This document shows, piece by piece, positions 21,699 through 33,933 of a DNA stretch of 64,000 nucleotides; positions within the stretch are counted from its first letter, which is position 1, and each line of letters starts with the position of its first letter. Origin of the DNA: Prochlorococcus sp. AG-418-M08 (GTDB taxonomy: Bacteria > Cyanobacteriota > Cyanobacteriia > PCC-6307 > Cyanobiaceae); NCBI GenBank assembly GCA_003213955.1, contig QCMG01000009.1, positions 1-64,000 on the forward strand, in the 5' to 3' direction. The notes below the pieces were generated by a model. The model searched no databases. It was given only the letters and a program-made list of their open reading frames with translations, and had not been told where the DNA came from. Position numbers and translations under genes: made by a program.

Positions 21699-22718
21699 GT
21701 GATGGGGATCCCTCTGGAGTCTGGAAATAGTTCTTCAAATAATATTGAAGAACCTAGATTACCAAATACTGCGGGGAAAACTCGCAAAACAAAATCCAGC
21801 TTAACTGGTAAACAAAACCAAAAAAAATCTGCAAGAGTTGCTTCAGATTCTATAGGTCATTACTTAAGCAGCATTGGAAGAGTTCCTCTTCTTACTGCTG
21901 CAGAGGAAATCGAGTTAGCTCACCATGTTCAAAACATGAAAAAATTGCTAAAGATTCCCGAAATCGAAAAATCATCAAGGAACCGCCGCCTAATTAAAAT
22001 TGGGAAACGAGCAAGAGATAGAATGATGGCGGCAAATTTAAGACTCGTAGTGTCTGTTGCTAAGAAGTATCAAAATCAAGGTTTGGAATTATTAGACTTG
22101 GTACAAGAAGGAGCGATTGGGCTAGAAAGAGCTGTTGATAAATTTGATCCTGCAATGGGATATAAATTTTCTACATATGCTTATTGGTGGATCAGACAAG
22201 GGATGACCAGAGCAATTGATAATAGTGCTAGAACAATTAGATTGCCAATTCATATAAGTGAAAAATTATCGAAAATGAGGAGAGTTTCAAGAGAATTATC
22301 GCATAAATTTGGTAGGCAACCAACCAGATTAGAGATGGCAGAGGCAATGGGTATTGAACAAAAAGATTTAGAAGACTTAATCTCACAAAGTGCTCCATGC
22401 GCATCTCTTGATGCTCATGCAAGAGGCGAAGAAGATCGAAGTACTCTTGGTGAGTTGATTCCTGATCCAAACGGTGAAGAACCTATGGAGGGCATGGATA
22501 GAACAATCCAAAAAGAACATTTGGGCACTTGGCTTGCGCAACTTAATGAAAGAGAACAAAAAATCATGAAACTTAGATTTGGCTTAGATGGAGAAGAACC
22601 ATTAACACTTGCCGAAATAGGGAGACAAATAAATGTATCAAGAGAAAGAGTGAGGCAACTAGAGGCAAAAGCCATTTTAAAACTAAGAGTAATGACTACT
22701 CATCAAAAAGCAGCATAG
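21699..22718 (+). CDS. RNA polymerase sigma factor, sigma-70 family (group 2 type)
   Basis: [61 protein letters not shown] region 2; C-terminal [33 protein letters not shown] region 4; lacks the long N-terminus of a primary sigma. AGGAGG five nt upstream of GTG start. Confidence 0.93.
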   Translation: MMGIPLESGNSSSNNIEEPRLPNTAGKTRKTKSSLTGKQNQKKSARVASDSIGHYLSSIGRVPLLTAAEEIELAHHVQNMKKLLKIPEIEKSSRNRRLIKIGKRARDRMMAANLRLVVSVAKKYQNQGLELLDLVQEGAIGLERAVDKFDPAMGYKFSTYAYWWIRQGMTRAIDNSARTIRLPIHISEKLSKMRRVSRELSHKFGRQPTRLEMAEAMGIEQKDLEDLISQSAPCASLDAHARGEEDRSTLGELIPDPNGEEPMEGMDRTIQKEHLGTWLAQLNEREQKIMKLRFGLDGEEPLTLAEIGRQINVSRERVRQLEAKAILKLRVMTTHQKAA

Positions 22719-22723
22719 TTAAA

Positions 22724-23371
22724 TTGTTAAAATTTGCTTTTATTTTTACTTATATATTTATTGTTTTTTTTATATCAATTATCTATAAAAGTTTTAACCC
22801 AGATAATAAAGAGGCATTAAGAAAAATCATACATATTGGAATAGGTCCTTTAATTCCTTACGCAAAATATTTAAATATTGATCAAACTTCTGCACTCTAT
22901 TTTACCGGCATCATATCATTATTAGTTTTCGTAAATTACAAATCAAAATTATTCACAACTATTGAAGACGTAGAAAGAAAAAGTTACGGAACATTATTTT
23001 ATTGTTTGAGTTTATTTATTTTAATTTTCCTTTATTGGGACAAAGACCCTGCTGCTCTTTTCGCAGGTTTTTTTATAATGACATTTGGAGATGGATTAGC
23101 AGGATTAATAGGAAAAAACTTTCAATCAAAAAGTTGGATTTTTTTAAACCAGAAAAAATCCCTCTTAGGAACATTAACTATGTTTATTACAAGCCTGGTA
23201 GTTGTTTTTGGTTTAGGTTATTTCCAGAAATATTCATTTAATAATATTGGTTTTTTAATTATCCCTCTTATTTCTACCGTTCTTGAGCAATTTAGTATTC
23301 TCGGAATAGATAATTTTATAGTGCCAATTTCAGCAGCATATTGCTTTAACTTGTTTATTACAAGTTTATAA
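22724..23371 (+). CDS. Polyprenol/phytol kinase-like (diacylglycerol/dolichol kinase family) membrane protein
   Basis: Multi-TM with RKIIHIGIGPLIP, FFIMTFGDGLAGLIGK, KKSLLGTLTMF motifs; TTG start. Confidence 0.75.
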   Translation: MLKFAFIFTYIFIVFFISIIYKSFNPDNKEALRKIIHIGIGPLIPYAKYLNIDQTSALYFTGIISLLVFVNYKSKLFTTIEDVERKSYGTLFYCLSLFILIFLYWDKDPAALFAGFFIMTFGDGLAGLIGKNFQSKSWIFLNQKKSLLGTLTMFITSLVVVFGLGYFQKYSFNNIGFLIIPLISTVLEQFSILGIDNFIVPISAAYCFNLFITSL

Positions 23372-23372
23372 A

Positions 23373-24440
23373 TTATACAATTGAATCGTATAAAAGCTCT
23401 AGCAAAGTTTTTGTTGTATCTATATTTATACAAGCATCAGTAATACTAGTGCCATACTCAAGATCTTCTCTTTTTGCAAGTTTTTGATTACCTTCATTAA
23501 GATGACTTTCAAGCATAATTCCTAAAATATTTTTTTCTCCAGTCCTAATTTGATTTGCCACATTTTTTAGAACATCAGATTGCTTCTTATAGTCTTTATT
23601 TGAATTTCCATGACTACAATCAATCATTACTTTATGAGGTAGATTACTTTGTTTTAATTCAGAAGAAATACTTTTCACGTGTTGGTTTTCGAAATTTGCT
23701 CCTTTAGAACCTCCCCTTAAGACTATATGTCCATCAGGATTACCAGTTGTATTAACAATAGAAGCATAGCCTTGATCATTAACCCCTAGAAAATGATGAG
23801 ATTTAGAAGCTGATTGCATCGCATTAATTGCTGTGCCAAAAGAACCATCCGTTCCATTTTTAAAACCTATTGGCATAGATAATCCTGATGCCATTTCTCT
23901 ATGTGTTTGACTTTCAGTAGTCCTTGCACCAATTGCTGTCCAACTAATCAAATCAGCAATATATTGCGGAACAATTGGATCTAACAACTCTGTAGCTGAA
24001 GGTATTCCTCGAGTTGCTAGATAAGATAATAAATTTCTAGCTCTTCGTAGACCTGTATTTATATCATATGAACCATCTAAATGCGGATCATTTATTAATC
24101 CTTTCCACCCAATTGTTGTTCTTGGTTTTTCAAAATATACTCGCATTACAATTTCTAATTTATCCTTATAAATTTTTCTAAATTCATAAATATATTCTGC
24201 GTATTCTTGAGCAGCCTCAATATCATGAATTGAACATGGCCCAACTATGACTAAAAGCCTAGAATCATTCTTATGCAAAATATTTTGTATTGCTCTTCTT
24301 GTATTGGAGACAGTATTAGCTGAAGTATAATCAAGAGGAATATCGTTATGAAGTTTGCTTGGAGGTATTAATGGACGTGTTTCGACAACATGCAAATCAG
24401 ATGTTTTTTCTAAAGATTGATTATTGGATGAAGTCGACAT
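23373..24440 (-). CDS. aroG: 3-deoxy-7-phosphoheptulonate (DAHP) synthase, class I
   Basis: LLVIVGPCSIHD, MRVYFEKPRTTIGWKGLINDP, GARTTESQTHREMASGLSMPIGFKNGTDG, MIDCSHGNS. Confidence 0.96.
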   Translation of the reverse strand: MSTSSNNQSLEKTSDLHVVETRPLIPPSKLHNDIPLDYTSANTVSNTRRAIQNILHKNDSRLLVIVGPCSIHDIEAAQEYAEYIYEFRKIYKDKLEIVMRVYFEKPRTTIGWKGLINDPHLDGSYDINTGLRRARNLLSYLATRGIPSATELLDPIVPQYIADLISWTAIGARTTESQTHREMASGLSMPIGFKNGTDGSFGTAINAMQSASKSHHFLGVNDQGYASIVNTTGNPDGHIVLRGGSKGANFENQHVKSISSELKQSNLPHKVMIDCSHGNSNKDYKKQSDVLKNVANQIRTGEKNILGIMLESHLNEGNQKLAKREDLEYGTSITDACINIDTTKTLLELLYDSIV

Positions 24441-24537
24441 TGAATGATTAAGAAGTTTAAATATTTAAAAAAGCATTTATGAATACTCTTCTTTTTAATA
24501 TTAAAAATAACAATAGATTAGGCATTAAACCTTACAA

Positions 24538-27111
24538 ATGAAGAAATTGGAAACATTGCTCAAAGATTATGAAGATCACGTAGTCGAGAGAGCCTCTAAA
24601 GGCATACCTCCATTGCCACTAAATGCAGAACAAACAAATTGTATTACACAACTATTAGAAAAAGAAACAAATTACGAAACTGAATATTTACTAGATTTGC
24701 TTATAAACAGAGTACCACCTGGAGTTGATGAAGCAGCATACGTTAAAGCAAGCTGGCTTACAGCAATTGCTCAAAGCGAAAAACATTGCAGATACATTAA
24801 ACCTGAGAAAGCAATTGAGATATTAGGGACAATGATAGGTGGATATAATGTTAATTCTCTGGTTGAAATACTTAAAGGGAAAAATAGTTTACTGGCTAAA
24901 AAAGCAGCAGCGGTTTTAAAAAATATTATTCTTGTTTACGATGCAGCGAATGATATTTATGAATTATCTAAAAATAATATTTATGCAAAAGAGGTAGTAA
25001 ATAGTTGGGCAGCTGCAGAATGGTTCAAAAATAAAAAAGTTCTAGAGAAGGAAATTACTTGTCTAGTATTCAAAATAGATGGTGAGACAAATACAGATGA
25101 CTTATCTCCTGCCGTTCACGCGACAACACGTCCCGATATACCAATGCACGCATTGGCTATGCTCGAATTTAAAAAAAAAGATGGATTAGAGATTCTTGGT
25201 AAACTCAAAAAGCAAGAGATACAAATTGCTTATGTTGGAGATGTAGTAGGAACAGGAAGTTCAAGAAAATCAGCTATAAATTCACTAATATGGCATATTG
25301 GTGAAGATATCTCTTTTGTCCCAAATAAAAGAACCGGAGGAATAATAATTGGCAGCAAAATAGCTCCTATTTTCTTTAATACCGCACAAGATTCAGGAGC
25401 ACTTCCTATAGAGACTGATGTATCTCATATGAAAACAGGAGATTTAATAAAAATATTTCCTTATGAAGGCCTTATTAAAAAAATTGAAAAAAATACCAAT
25501 TCTGAAGTAATAATAAGTCAATTCAACTTGAGTCCCTCAACTATTACTGATGAAATTCGGGCTGGAGGCAGAATTAATCTCATGATTGGAAGATCACTCA
25601 CAGACAAGATTAGAAACAAATTAGATTATCCACCTAGTGAAATATTTATCCGACCAGAAAATCCAAAAGAAATTAATTCTGGCTTTACTCAAGCACAAAA
25701 AATAGTAGGTAAAGCATGCGGTCTAAAGGGAGTACGACCTGGAATGACTTGTGAACCAATTATGACGACAGTTGGAAGTCAAGATACTACTGGGCCAATG
25801 ACAAGGGATGAACTTAAAGAATTAGCTTGTTTAGGATTCACTGCAGATTTAGTAATGCAAAGTTTTTGTCACACAGCAGCATATCCTAAACCAGTAGATT
25901 TAGTTACACACAAAGAATTACCTGACTTTATATCTCAAAGAGGTGGGGTAGCTCTAAAGCCTGGAGACGGCATCATTCACAGCTGGCTTAACCGAATGCT
26001 CCTTCCTGATACGGTTGGTACTGGTGGGGATAGTCATACTAGATTTCCTCTTGGGATTTCATTTCCGGGAGGCTCAGGCATCGTTGCCTTTGCTGCTGCA
26101 ATAGGATCAATGCCATTAAATATGCCAGAATCAGTACTTGTAAAATTTAAGGGCGATTTATTACCAGGCATAACATTACGAGATTTAGTGAATGCAATTC
26201 CTCTCTTTGCTATTAAACAAGGACTTTTGACTGTTGAGAAAGCAAATAAAAAAAATATATTTAACGGAAAAATTATGGAAATTGAAGGATTACCTAACTT
26301 GAAACTTGAACAAGCTTTTGAACTAACTGATGCGACTGCCGAACGCTCATGCGCTGGAAGCACAATACTTTTATCAGAGGAAACTGTTCAAGAATACATA
26401 AGAAGCAATATTTGCCTTCTAGAAAAAATGATTGAGAGCAATTATGAAGATTCAAAGTCAATCTCAAGAAGAATTAATGATATGAAAAATTGGTTAAAGA
26501 AACCTGAATTAATTCATCCAGATCTAAATGCCAGTTATGAAGAAATAATTGAAATTGACTTGTCACAAGTTAAACAACCTATAGTTGCTTGCCCCAACGA
26601 TCCAGATAACGTGAAGGAAATTGCTGATGTTGCAAATACTAATATTGATGAGGTTTTTATAGGTTCTTGTATGACAAATATTGGTCACTACAGAGCTGCC
26701 GCAAAAGTTCTTGAAGGTGTAAAAAATTTAAAAGCAAAACTATGGATTTGTCCACCTACAAAAATGGATGAAGAAACTTTAAAAAATGAAGGTTACTATG
26801 AAATATTTGAAAATTGCGGTGCAAGATTAGAACTACCTGGCTGTTCTTTATGCATGGGAAATCAAGCAAGAGTAGATGAAGGATCAGTAGTATTTTCTAC
26901 TAGTACTAGAAATTTTGATAATAGGCTTGGCAAAAATGCTCAAGTATTTTTAGGGAGTGCAGAATTAGCAGCAGTGTGTGCTCTTCTTGGAAAAATCCCT
27001 GAAATAGAAGAATATCAGGATATTACTAAAAATAAAATAAATCCATATTCAGATGAACTTTATCGCTATCTTCAATTTGATGAAATACGCGATTTCAGCT
27101 TGTCAAAATAA
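24538..27111 (+). CDS. acnB: Bifunctional aconitate hydratase 2 / 2-methylisocitrate dehydratase
   Basis: AcnB-type domain order; TGGDSHTRFPLGISFPGGSGIVAFAAA, SCMTNIGHYRAA, LPGCSLCMGNQARV iron-sulfur ligands. Confidence 0.96.
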   Translation: MKKLETLLKDYEDHVVERASKGIPPLPLNAEQTNCITQLLEKETNYETEYLLDLLINRVPPGVDEAAYVKASWLTAIAQSEKHCRYIKPEKAIEILGTMIGGYNVNSLVEILKGKNSLLAKKAAAVLKNIILVYDAANDIYELSKNNIYAKEVVNSWAAAEWFKNKKVLEKEITCLVFKIDGETNTDDLSPAVHATTRPDIPMHALAMLEFKKKDGLEILGKLKKQEIQIAYVGDVVGTGSSRKSAINSLIWHIGEDISFVPNKRTGGIIIGSKIAPIFFNTAQDSGALPIETDVSHMKTGDLIKIFPYEGLIKKIEKNTNSEVIISQFNLSPSTITDEIRAGGRINLMIGRSLTDKIRNKLDYPPSEIFIRPENPKEINSGFTQAQKIVGKACGLKGVRPGMTCEPIMTTVGSQDTTGPMTRDELKELACLGFTADLVMQSFCHTAAYPKPVDLVTHKELPDFISQRGGVALKPGDGIIHSWLNRMLLPDTVGTGGDSHTRFPLGISFPGGSGIVAFAAAIGSMPLNMPESVLVKFKGDLLPGITLRDLVNAIPLFAIKQGLLTVEKANKKNIFNGKIMEIEGLPNLKLEQAFELTDATAERSCAGSTILLSEETVQEYIRSNICLLEKMIESNYEDSKSISRRINDMKNWLKKPELIHPDLNASYEEIIEIDLSQVKQPIVACPNDPDNVKEIADVANTNIDEVFIGSCMTNIGHYRAAAKVLEGVKNLKAKLWICPPTKMDEETLKNEGYYEIFENCGARLELPGCSLCMGNQARVDEGSVVFSTSTRNFDNRLGKNAQVFLGSAELAAVCALLGKIPEIEEYQDITKNKINPYSDELYRYLQFDEIRDFSLSK

Positions 27112-27120
27112 TCATGGCTT

Positions 27121-28479
27121 ATGCAAAACCTCATAAAAGAAAATATAAAAAAAACAGGCAATAACTCTTCTCGTAGCATTAAAAAATTACTTAAACAAAG
27201 ATCTTTTGTAGTCGTCATATCACTTTTATTGACGGGTTTAGGAGCGTCCATAACGAGCATATCTTTTAAAACTGGAATTTATTTTATTAACAATTGGAGA
27301 TTGGCATTATTAGAGCAATTTCCATCTATTGCAGTTCTACCAATTTTTGGAGCTATTGGAGGCGCCTTAGCAGGATTTTTAATTAAAAATATTGCTCCAG
27401 CCGCAAAAGGTTCAGGAGTTAGTCAAATAATGGGATTCTTAAGGCATAAAAAAGTTCCCATGAATCTGAAAGTAGGATTAATAAAACTAATATCTGGCAT
27501 TATTGCCATTGGTAGTGGATTCCCCTTGGGTCCAGAAGGTCCATCTGTTCAAATGGGTGGGTCTGTTGCTTGGCAAATGGCAAAATGGCTCAAAGCTCCA
27601 TTAGCTTTTAGAAGAGTTATTGTCGCTGCAGGGGGCGGAGCTGGAATAGCTGCAGTTTTTAGCGCCCCACTAGGTGGATTTGTTTATGCAATAGAAGAAT
27701 TATTAAACTCCGCCAGACCAGTAGTTTTACTATTAGTTGTAATTACAACCTTCATAGCGGATTCTTCTGCAGATATTATTCAAGCCTTAGGTTTGGATCC
27801 TAAAGCAGGAGGATTTGATTTTAACCTAGGTTTTTTAATACAAAAAGAATATGACCCATCCGTATTTTTCTTACCGATTGATTTTTTTTATTTGGTTTTG
27901 CTTGGGATAATTATAGGAATTATTGCAGAACTTTATAGCAGGTATGTTCTTTTTATGCAAAATCTTGGGAAAAAGTGGTATAAGAATAAATTTGTTTTAA
28001 AAATGAGTATCTGTGGTCTTATTTTAGGAACTATATATTCTTTCTTACCCAGCACATTTCATAATTTAGATGAATTACAAAAAATAATAGCTGAACAAAA
28101 TACCACTATTGGAATTGCCCTCTTAGCAGTATTAATACTATTTATTACAACAGGTTTAGCTGCATCATCAGGAGCGCCCGGAGGACTCTTTTATCCTATG
28201 CTCACTTTAGGTGCAGCCATCGGACTAATAATGGGAAGCTGGGTAGAAACCGTAACAGGTCATGCACCAAGTACATATATATTTGCTGGAATGGGTGCAT
28301 TCGTAGCAGGCTGCTCAAGAACACCAATCACAGCAATGTTTTTGGCTTTTGCATTAACGAAAAATTTATTAATTATGAAACCCGTTCTCATTAGCTGTAT
28401 TGCAAGTTTCCTCATAGCAAGAACATTTAATGAAGAATCAATATATGAAAGACAAATTCAGATTGAATTAGAGGATTAA
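27121..28479 (+). CDS. ClC-family chloride channel/transporter
   Basis: GSGFPLGPEGPSVQMGG, GGGAGIAAVFSAPLGGFVYAIEE, GLAASSGAPGGLFYPMLTLGAA. Confidence 0.92.
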   Translation: MQNLIKENIKKTGNNSSRSIKKLLKQRSFVVVISLLLTGLGASITSISFKTGIYFINNWRLALLEQFPSIAVLPIFGAIGGALAGFLIKNIAPAAKGSGVSQIMGFLRHKKVPMNLKVGLIKLISGIIAIGSGFPLGPEGPSVQMGGSVAWQMAKWLKAPLAFRRVIVAAGGGAGIAAVFSAPLGGFVYAIEELLNSARPVVLLLVVITTFIADSSADIIQALGLDPKAGGFDFNLGFLIQKEYDPSVFFLPIDFFYLVLLGIIIGIIAELYSRYVLFMQNLGKKWYKNKFVLKMSICGLILGTIYSFLPSTFHNLDELQKIIAEQNTTIGIALLAVLILFITTGLAASSGAPGGLFYPMLTLGAAIGLIMGSWVETVTGHAPSTYIFAGMGAFVAGCSRTPITAMFLAFALTKNLLIMKPVLISCIASFLIARTFNEESIYERQIQIELED

Positions 28480-28488
28480 GAATAATTT

Positions 28489-29343
28489 TCAATCAAAAAC
28501 TGCAGTTTTACTCTTATAAACAAAAACTTGATGGTTTAGGTGTAATCTAACAGCCCTTGCCAAAGCAACTCTCTCAATATCCCTACCTTTTCGAATCAAA
28601 TCATCAACTTCATCTCTATGACTTACATTGACAGTACATTGTTCGATTATTGGACCCTCATCGAGATCTTGAGTTACATAATGTGCAGTGGCACCTATTA
28701 ATTTAACACCCCTTTTCCATGCACGATGATATGGTTGAGCTCCCTTGAAAGCAGGTAAGAAAGAATGATGTATATTTATAATTGAGGAAAACTTTTGCAA
28801 AAAAGAGTCACTCAAAATTTGCATATATTTAGCTAGTACAACAAGCTCGATATCAAATCGTTTGATTAATTTTAAAATCTGATCTTCAACCTCAGATTTC
28901 GAAGAATTAATAGTATCAAAATAAACAAATTTTGAATTAAAATCGTTCGCAATACTTTCAAGATCAGGATGATTAGAAATTATTAATGGAACATTCATTT
29001 TAAGTTCACCATTTCTTACCCGCCATAGTAAATCAATTAAACAATGATTTTGTTTACTCACGAAAATAGCAACATTAGGAACCTCATCTGAATAATTGAT
29101 ATTAAATTTTCCATTTATATCAATTACAATTTTTTGAAATTCATCATAAATCTCATTTCTATTAAGTTTTGAATGGATAGTATTCCATTCAATCCTACTA
29201 AGAAATAGTCCAGCATCTTGATCTGTATGATGATCCGAATGCTTGATATTACCACCATAATTTGATATCCAACTAGTAAGCTGACTTACTAAGCCTGGAC
29301 GATCAGGACAAACAATTTTGAATATAATTGAGGGATGTTCCAA
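28489..29343 (-). CDS. purU: Formyltetrahydrofolate deformylase
   Basis: N-terminal ACT-like IIFKIVCPDRPGLVSQLTSWI; C-terminal formyltransferase INIHHSFLPAFKGAQPYHRAWKRGVKLIGATAHYVTQDLDEGPIIEQ. Confidence 0.95.
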   Translation of the reverse strand: MEHPSIIFKIVCPDRPGLVSQLTSWISNYGGNIKHSDHHTDQDAGLFLSRIEWNTIHSKLNRNEIYDEFQKIVIDINGKFNINYSDEVPNVAIFVSKQNHCLIDLLWRVRNGELKMNVPLIISNHPDLESIANDFNSKFVYFDTINSSKSEVEDQILKLIKRFDIELVVLAKYMQILSDSFLQKFSSIINIHHSFLPAFKGAQPYHRAWKRGVKLIGATAHYVTQDLDEGPIIEQCTVNVSHRDEVDDLIRKGRDIERVALARAVRLHLNHQVFVYKSKTAVFD

Positions 29344-29391
29344 AGAAAATTTAATTTTTTAATCAAATAAGTAATTACAACTAATATATCA

Positions 29392-30474
29392 ATGAAAAGA
29401 TTAAAAGAAAATTTTCAAAAACCACACATACTGATTGTTGGTGCTGGCATAATAGGAAAGTTTAACGCAATAGAACTGTCTGAATTAGGGTATCAAATAA
29501 CAATTGCTGATCCGGCTTTAGATAAAAATAGTAGTAGTGCTGCATTAGGTCTCCTAATGGGAAATATTTATCATAAAAGAAATGGAAGAAGTTGGATACT
29601 TAGGAAACAAAGCCTTGAATTATGGCCAAAATGGATCAAATTATTGCAAGAGTTTAATACAAAATTGCATATAGAAAAACCATTAATACAATTGACGAAA
29701 AATGATGCAAAATTTGAAAAGCTAAAGCAATTTGTTAACGACAATAAAAACCAAGGACTTGAAATTTTAGATAAAGACTCAATTATTATCAAGAATATCA
29801 ATAAGACTTTCAACACAAAAAATATTAAAGGAGTTATTTCTCACAAAGATGGGAGAATAGATCCTCTTTCATTATTAGATACATTAAATATTTACCTAAA
29901 AAATAAAAAAATAAATTTTATAAATGACGAAATAATAAAAATTAAAAGAATTAACAAAAAATGGATTTCAATTTCGAAAAGTAATAATAAAATCAAAACT
30001 GACGCAATTGTCTTATGTAATTCTCTAGATGCAGTAAATTTAATATTAGAAAAAACTTATAAAATTCAATTAAAGCCTGTCTTAGGTCAAGCCATAGAAG
30101 TTTGTACAAGCTTGCATGAAGTTAATTTTTTATCCCTGCCAAAACATTTCAACATTGATGGCAAAAACATAATTCCTTTAACAAACAATAAAATTATCAT
30201 TGGTTCAACTGATGAATATCATAAAAAACCAGAAGAAAATGTCTTCGAAAAACTTACAAATTTTATTGAAAATAAACCTAATTGGCTATCTAAAGAAAGA
30301 GTAACCAGAAAGTGGTTCGGGATTAGATCCAGACCCGAAGGCGAACCCTCTCCTGTTCAAAAAAATCTGGAAAATGGACTAATTATATGTACTGGTTTCT
30401 ATAAAAATGGATTTTTACTTGCTCCTTCATGTTCTCATTGGGTTGCAAATGAATTAAAAGAATATTTTATTTAA
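29392..30474 (+). CDS. FAD-dependent oxidoreductase (DAO / glycine-oxidase ThiO-like)
   Basis: [29 protein letters not shown] Rossmann motif; [19 protein letters not shown] near C-terminus. Confidence 0.8.
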   Translation: MKRLKENFQKPHILIVGAGIIGKFNAIELSELGYQITIADPALDKNSSSAALGLLMGNIYHKRNGRSWILRKQSLELWPKWIKLLQEFNTKLHIEKPLIQLTKNDAKFEKLKQFVNDNKNQGLEILDKDSIIIKNINKTFNTKNIKGVISHKDGRIDPLSLLDTLNIYLKNKKINFINDEIIKIKRINKKWISISKSNNKIKTDAIVLCNSLDAVNLILEKTYKIQLKPVLGQAIEVCTSLHEVNFLSLPKHFNIDGKNIIPLTNNKIIIGSTDEYHKKPEENVFEKLTNFIENKPNWLSKERVTRKWFGIRSRPEGEPSPVQKNLENGLIICTGFYKNGFLLAPSCSHWVANELKEYFI

Positions 30475-32375
30475 TCTTTTGTCTCAGTAAAATCTGCATC
30501 TATGACATCATCATCAGCACCTTTGTCATTAGATTGATTTGAATCTGGATTGCCAGGTGCTGGTGGTTGATTACCTGGCTGTTGATATACGGAAGAACCA
30601 ATCGCATAAAGTTCTTGTTGCAGTTCTTCTAATAATTTCTTCATAGATTCATAATCTTCTTTCGAAGTTGCTTCTTTTAATGCTTTACTTTTTTCTTCTA
30701 CCTTAGATTTAGCAGAAGCATCTACTTTATCTCCAAGCTCACCTAGTTGTTTTTCCGTTTGATAAACTAAAGTTTCTGCTTGATTTTTTAAATCAATTTT
30801 CTCTCTTTTTTCTTTATCAACTGATGCATTAGATTCAGCATCTTTTACCATTTTTTCAACTTCATTATCTGAGAGGGTGGAAGCACCAGTAATAGAAATA
30901 GATTGTTCTTTACCACTACCTTTATCTTTTGCTGTAACACTTAAAATTCCATTTGCATCAATATCAAAGGTTACTTCTATTTGCGGCACACCTCTTGGAG
31001 CAGAGGGAATACCGTCAAGTCTAAAGGTTCCTAAACTTTTATTATCTGAAGCCATTTCTCTTTCACCCTGCAAAACATGAATCTCAACATTAGTTTGTCC
31101 GTCGACAGCAGTTGAGTATGTCTCAGATTTTTTAGTTGGGACGGTTGTATTTCGAGTAATCATTTTTGTCATCACTCCACCTAAAGTCTCGACACCAAGA
31201 GATAATGGTGTGACGTCGAGCAATAATATATCTTTGACTTCTCCAGCTAAAACACCCCCTTGAATAGCTGCACCTACAGCTACAACTTCATCAGGATTCA
31301 CAGTTTGATTAGGATCTTTACCTGTAACACGCTTTACTAACTCCTGAACAGCAGGCATTCTTGTTGAACCACCTACCATAACTATTTCATCAATCTCTCC
31401 TGTAGAGAGCTTAGCGTCCTTTAGGGCTTGCTCGACGGGGACTCTACATCTATCAATTAACTTAGAAGCAAGCTCTTCAAAATTTGCTCTAGTCAAATTT
31501 AAATCAAGATGCTTTGGCCCCTCTGGAGTAGCAGTTATAAAAGGTAGATTTATTTCACTCTGAGTAGCATTTGACAATTCAATTTTTGCCTTTTCAGCAG
31601 CTTCAGTAAGGCGTTGTAAAGCTTGTTTATCCTGTCTTAGGTCAATTCCCTCATTACTTTTAAATGTACTTGCTAGATGATCAACAATACATCTATCGAA
31701 ATCATCGCCTCCTAAATGAGTATCGCCAGAAGTTGATAAAACTTCAAAAACACCATCACCAACCTCTAAAACTGAAACATCAAAAGTTCCACCGCCTAAA
31801 TCAAATACAAGTATTCTTTCGTTACTTTTTTTATCTAATCCATAAGCTAAAGCAGCAGCTGTAGGTTCATTAATTATTCTTAAAACTTCAAGTCCTGCAA
31901 TTTTACCTGCATCTTTTGTAGCCTGTCTTTGAGAATCATTGAAATAAGCTGGAACTGTTATAACTGCTTGAGTAACATTTTCGCCTAGATATTTACCAGC
32001 ATCTTCAGAAAGTTTTCTCAAAACTTGAGCACTAACTTCTTCTGGAGAAAATTGTTTGTCTAAAACTGGGCATTTTAATTTTACATTTGAACCAGCTTTT
32101 TCAATACCATAGCTAACTTCTTTTGATTCATCATTGACTTCATCAACTCTTCTGCCTACAAAACGTTTAGCTGAATAAAAGGTATTTTCAGGATTCATAA
32201 CAGCCTGTCGTTTAGCAATCTGACCTACAAGCTGATCTTGATTTTTTGTATATGCAACAACAGATGGAGTTGTCCTGAAACCCTCTGCATTTGATATTAC
32301 AGTGGGTTTGCCACCTTCCATAACAGCAACACAACTATTTGTTGTTCCTAAATCGATTCCAACAACCTTCCCCAT
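30471..32375 (-). CDS. dnaK: Molecular chaperone DnaK (Hsp70)
   Basis: [64 protein letters not shown]-terminal [33 protein letters not shown] at 32375 preferred; ORF-track start is 32423. Confidence 0.97.
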   Translation of the reverse strand: MGKVVGIDLGTTNSCVAVMEGGKPTVISNAEGFRTTPSVVAYTKNQDQLVGQIAKRQAVMNPENTFYSAKRFVGRRVDEVNDESKEVSYGIEKAGSNVKLKCPVLDKQFSPEEVSAQVLRKLSEDAGKYLGENVTQAVITVPAYFNDSQRQATKDAGKIAGLEVLRIINEPTAAALAYGLDKKSNERILVFDLGGGTFDVSVLEVGDGVFEVLSTSGDTHLGGDDFDRCIVDHLASTFKSNEGIDLRQDKQALQRLTEAAEKAKIELSNATQSEINLPFITATPEGPKHLDLNLTRANFEELASKLIDRCRVPVEQALKDAKLSTGEIDEIVMVGGSTRMPAVQELVKRVTGKDPNQTVNPDEVVAVGAAIQGGVLAGEVKDILLLDVTPLSLGVETLGGVMTKMITRNTTVPTKKSETYSTAVDGQTNVEIHVLQGEREMASDNKSLGTFRLDGIPSAPRGVPQIEVTFDIDANGILSVTAKDKGSGKEQSISITGASTLSDNEVEKMVKDAESNASVDKEKREKIDLKNQAETLVYQTEKQLGELGDKVDASAKSKVEEKSKALKEATSKEDYESMKKLLEELQQELYAIGSSVYQQPGNQPPAPGNPDSNQSNDKGADDDVIDADFTETKD

Positions 32376-32492
32376 GGATAGATACTCTTCTAAATATTCT
32401 CCATAATCGGTCATCGACGTCATTATTGTTACTCTGAAACGAGGTGTGGTTCCCGAACAGATTACAATTTTTCTTCAAAAATCTCTTTAAAA

Positions 32493-33347
32493 ATGATTAC
32501 AAGTAAAACATCATTTCTTGCATTGATTGGAAACCCAGTAAGTCATTCTTTGTCCCCAATAATGCAAAATGCAGCTGTTCAATATTTAGGCCTTGATTTG
32601 ATTTACATAGCAATTCCTTGCAAAGAAGAAGACTTAGAAACAGTTGTAAATTCTTTAAAAAAAATGAATTGTAAAGGATTAAATATCACAATTCCTTTTA
32701 AACAAAAAGTGTTTGACTATTGTAGTGAAATATCTCCAGTTGCAAAAAAAGTAAAGGCTATAAATACTCTTAAATTGAAAAATAATGACTGGAGTGCGAC
32801 GAATACAGATATCGATGGATTCATCTACCCTTTAAAAGAACTTAATTTAATTAAAAAAAAATCAATTATACTTGGCTCTGGAGGCGCGGCAAGATCAGTG
32901 ATTCAAGGTCTCATAAACTTAAAATTATCGCAAATAACAATTATTTCACGAAATAAACATTCTTTAAAAGATTTAATTGCCAACTTTGAAAATGACATCA
33001 AAATAAACGGTTTACTAAATACTAATACAGAAATTGATGATTTAATTCAAGAAACTGATTTGATAGTTAATACAACTCCAGTAGGGATGGATAAAACCAC
33101 AAATATTGATGAACTACCATTTGGCGAAAGTTTTTGGAAAGCTATTAAATCAAATACAATTGTTTACGATCTAATTTACAATCCTTCTCCTACTCCACTA
33201 TTAAAATTTTGTGAAAAAAAAGGATGCATGACTATAGATGGAGTACAAATGCTAATTGCCCAGGGAGCTAAATCTTTATCATTCTGGACAAATGGATTAG
33301 AGGTCCCTTTTGAAGTTATGCATGATGCCATAAAAAAATATCTTTAA
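32493..33347 (+). CDS. aroE: Shikimate dehydrogenase
   Basis: LIGNPVSHSLSPIMQNAA, GLNITIPFKQKV, INTLKLKNNDWSATNTDIDGF, ILGSGGAARSVIQGL. Confidence 0.96.
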   Translation: MITSKTSFLALIGNPVSHSLSPIMQNAAVQYLGLDLIYIAIPCKEEDLETVVNSLKKMNCKGLNITIPFKQKVFDYCSEISPVAKKVKAINTLKLKNNDWSATNTDIDGFIYPLKELNLIKKKSIILGSGGAARSVIQGLINLKLSQITIISRNKHSLKDLIANFENDIKINGLLNTNTEIDDLIQETDLIVNTTPVGMDKTTNIDELPFGESFWKAIKSNTIVYDLIYNPSPTPLLKFCEKKGCMTIDGVQMLIAQGAKSLSFWTNGLEVPFEVMHDAIKKYL

Positions 33348-33455
33348 TCAAATAAATAATTTTAATTACAAGGATTATGACCTCTGTAATGTATTCTAAA
33401 TAATGCACAGACGCTCATTAAACAAATTTTGGGCCAAAGACCTTGTCTGAAAATT

Positions 33456-33923
33456 ATGACTGATCAAATCTATTACGAAACTATGTACATCCTTCGCCCA
33501 GATATTGCGGAGGACGAAGTCTCTAATCATATCGAAAAATACAATAAACTTCTCGAAGAACAAGGAGGTAAAATCCTTGATAGTCAGATGAGAGGTAAAA
33601 GAAGACTAGCTTATCCGATTGCAAAACATAGAGAAGGAATTTATGTTCAACTAAGTCATCAAGGTGATGGGCAACATATTTTCAAGATAGAAAAAGCTAT
33701 GCGTTTAAGTGAGGATGTAATTAGATATTTGACAGTAAAACAAGAAGGGCCTTTGCCAACCCCAAGATCTTCTAATAAAGTATCTGTTCAATCAGAAAAA
33801 AAAGAAAATGAGAATGTTGATTTAACTAACAAGCCAGAAGCTAAATCAGAAAAAACTAAAGATATAAATACAGAAACTTCAGAAGATACAACTTCGGAAA
33901 TTAAAGAGAATATAAAATCTTAA
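33456..33923 (+). CDS. rpsF: 30S ribosomal protein S6
   Basis: [39 protein letters not shown]; long acidic/lysine-rich C-terminal tail. ATG at 33456 preferred over TTG at 33429. Confidence 0.95.
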   Translation: MTDQIYYETMYILRPDIAEDEVSNHIEKYNKLLEEQGGKILDSQMRGKRRLAYPIAKHREGIYVQLSHQGDGQHIFKIEKAMRLSEDVIRYLTVKQEGPLPTPRSSNKVSVQSEKKENENVDLTNKPEAKSEKTKDINTETSEDTTSEIKENIKS

Positions 33924-33933
33924 ATCATAATTA

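Noticed and set aside
23002-23241. Alternative-frame ORF within the polyprenol-kinase-like gene
   Set aside because: Low-complexity translation overlapping a coherent membrane protein.
27121-28479. Unusual selectivity motif in the ClC protein (GPEGP instead of GREGP/GKEGP)
   Set aside because: The gating glutamate is retained and substitutions at the preceding residue occur within the family; not enough to claim altered function.
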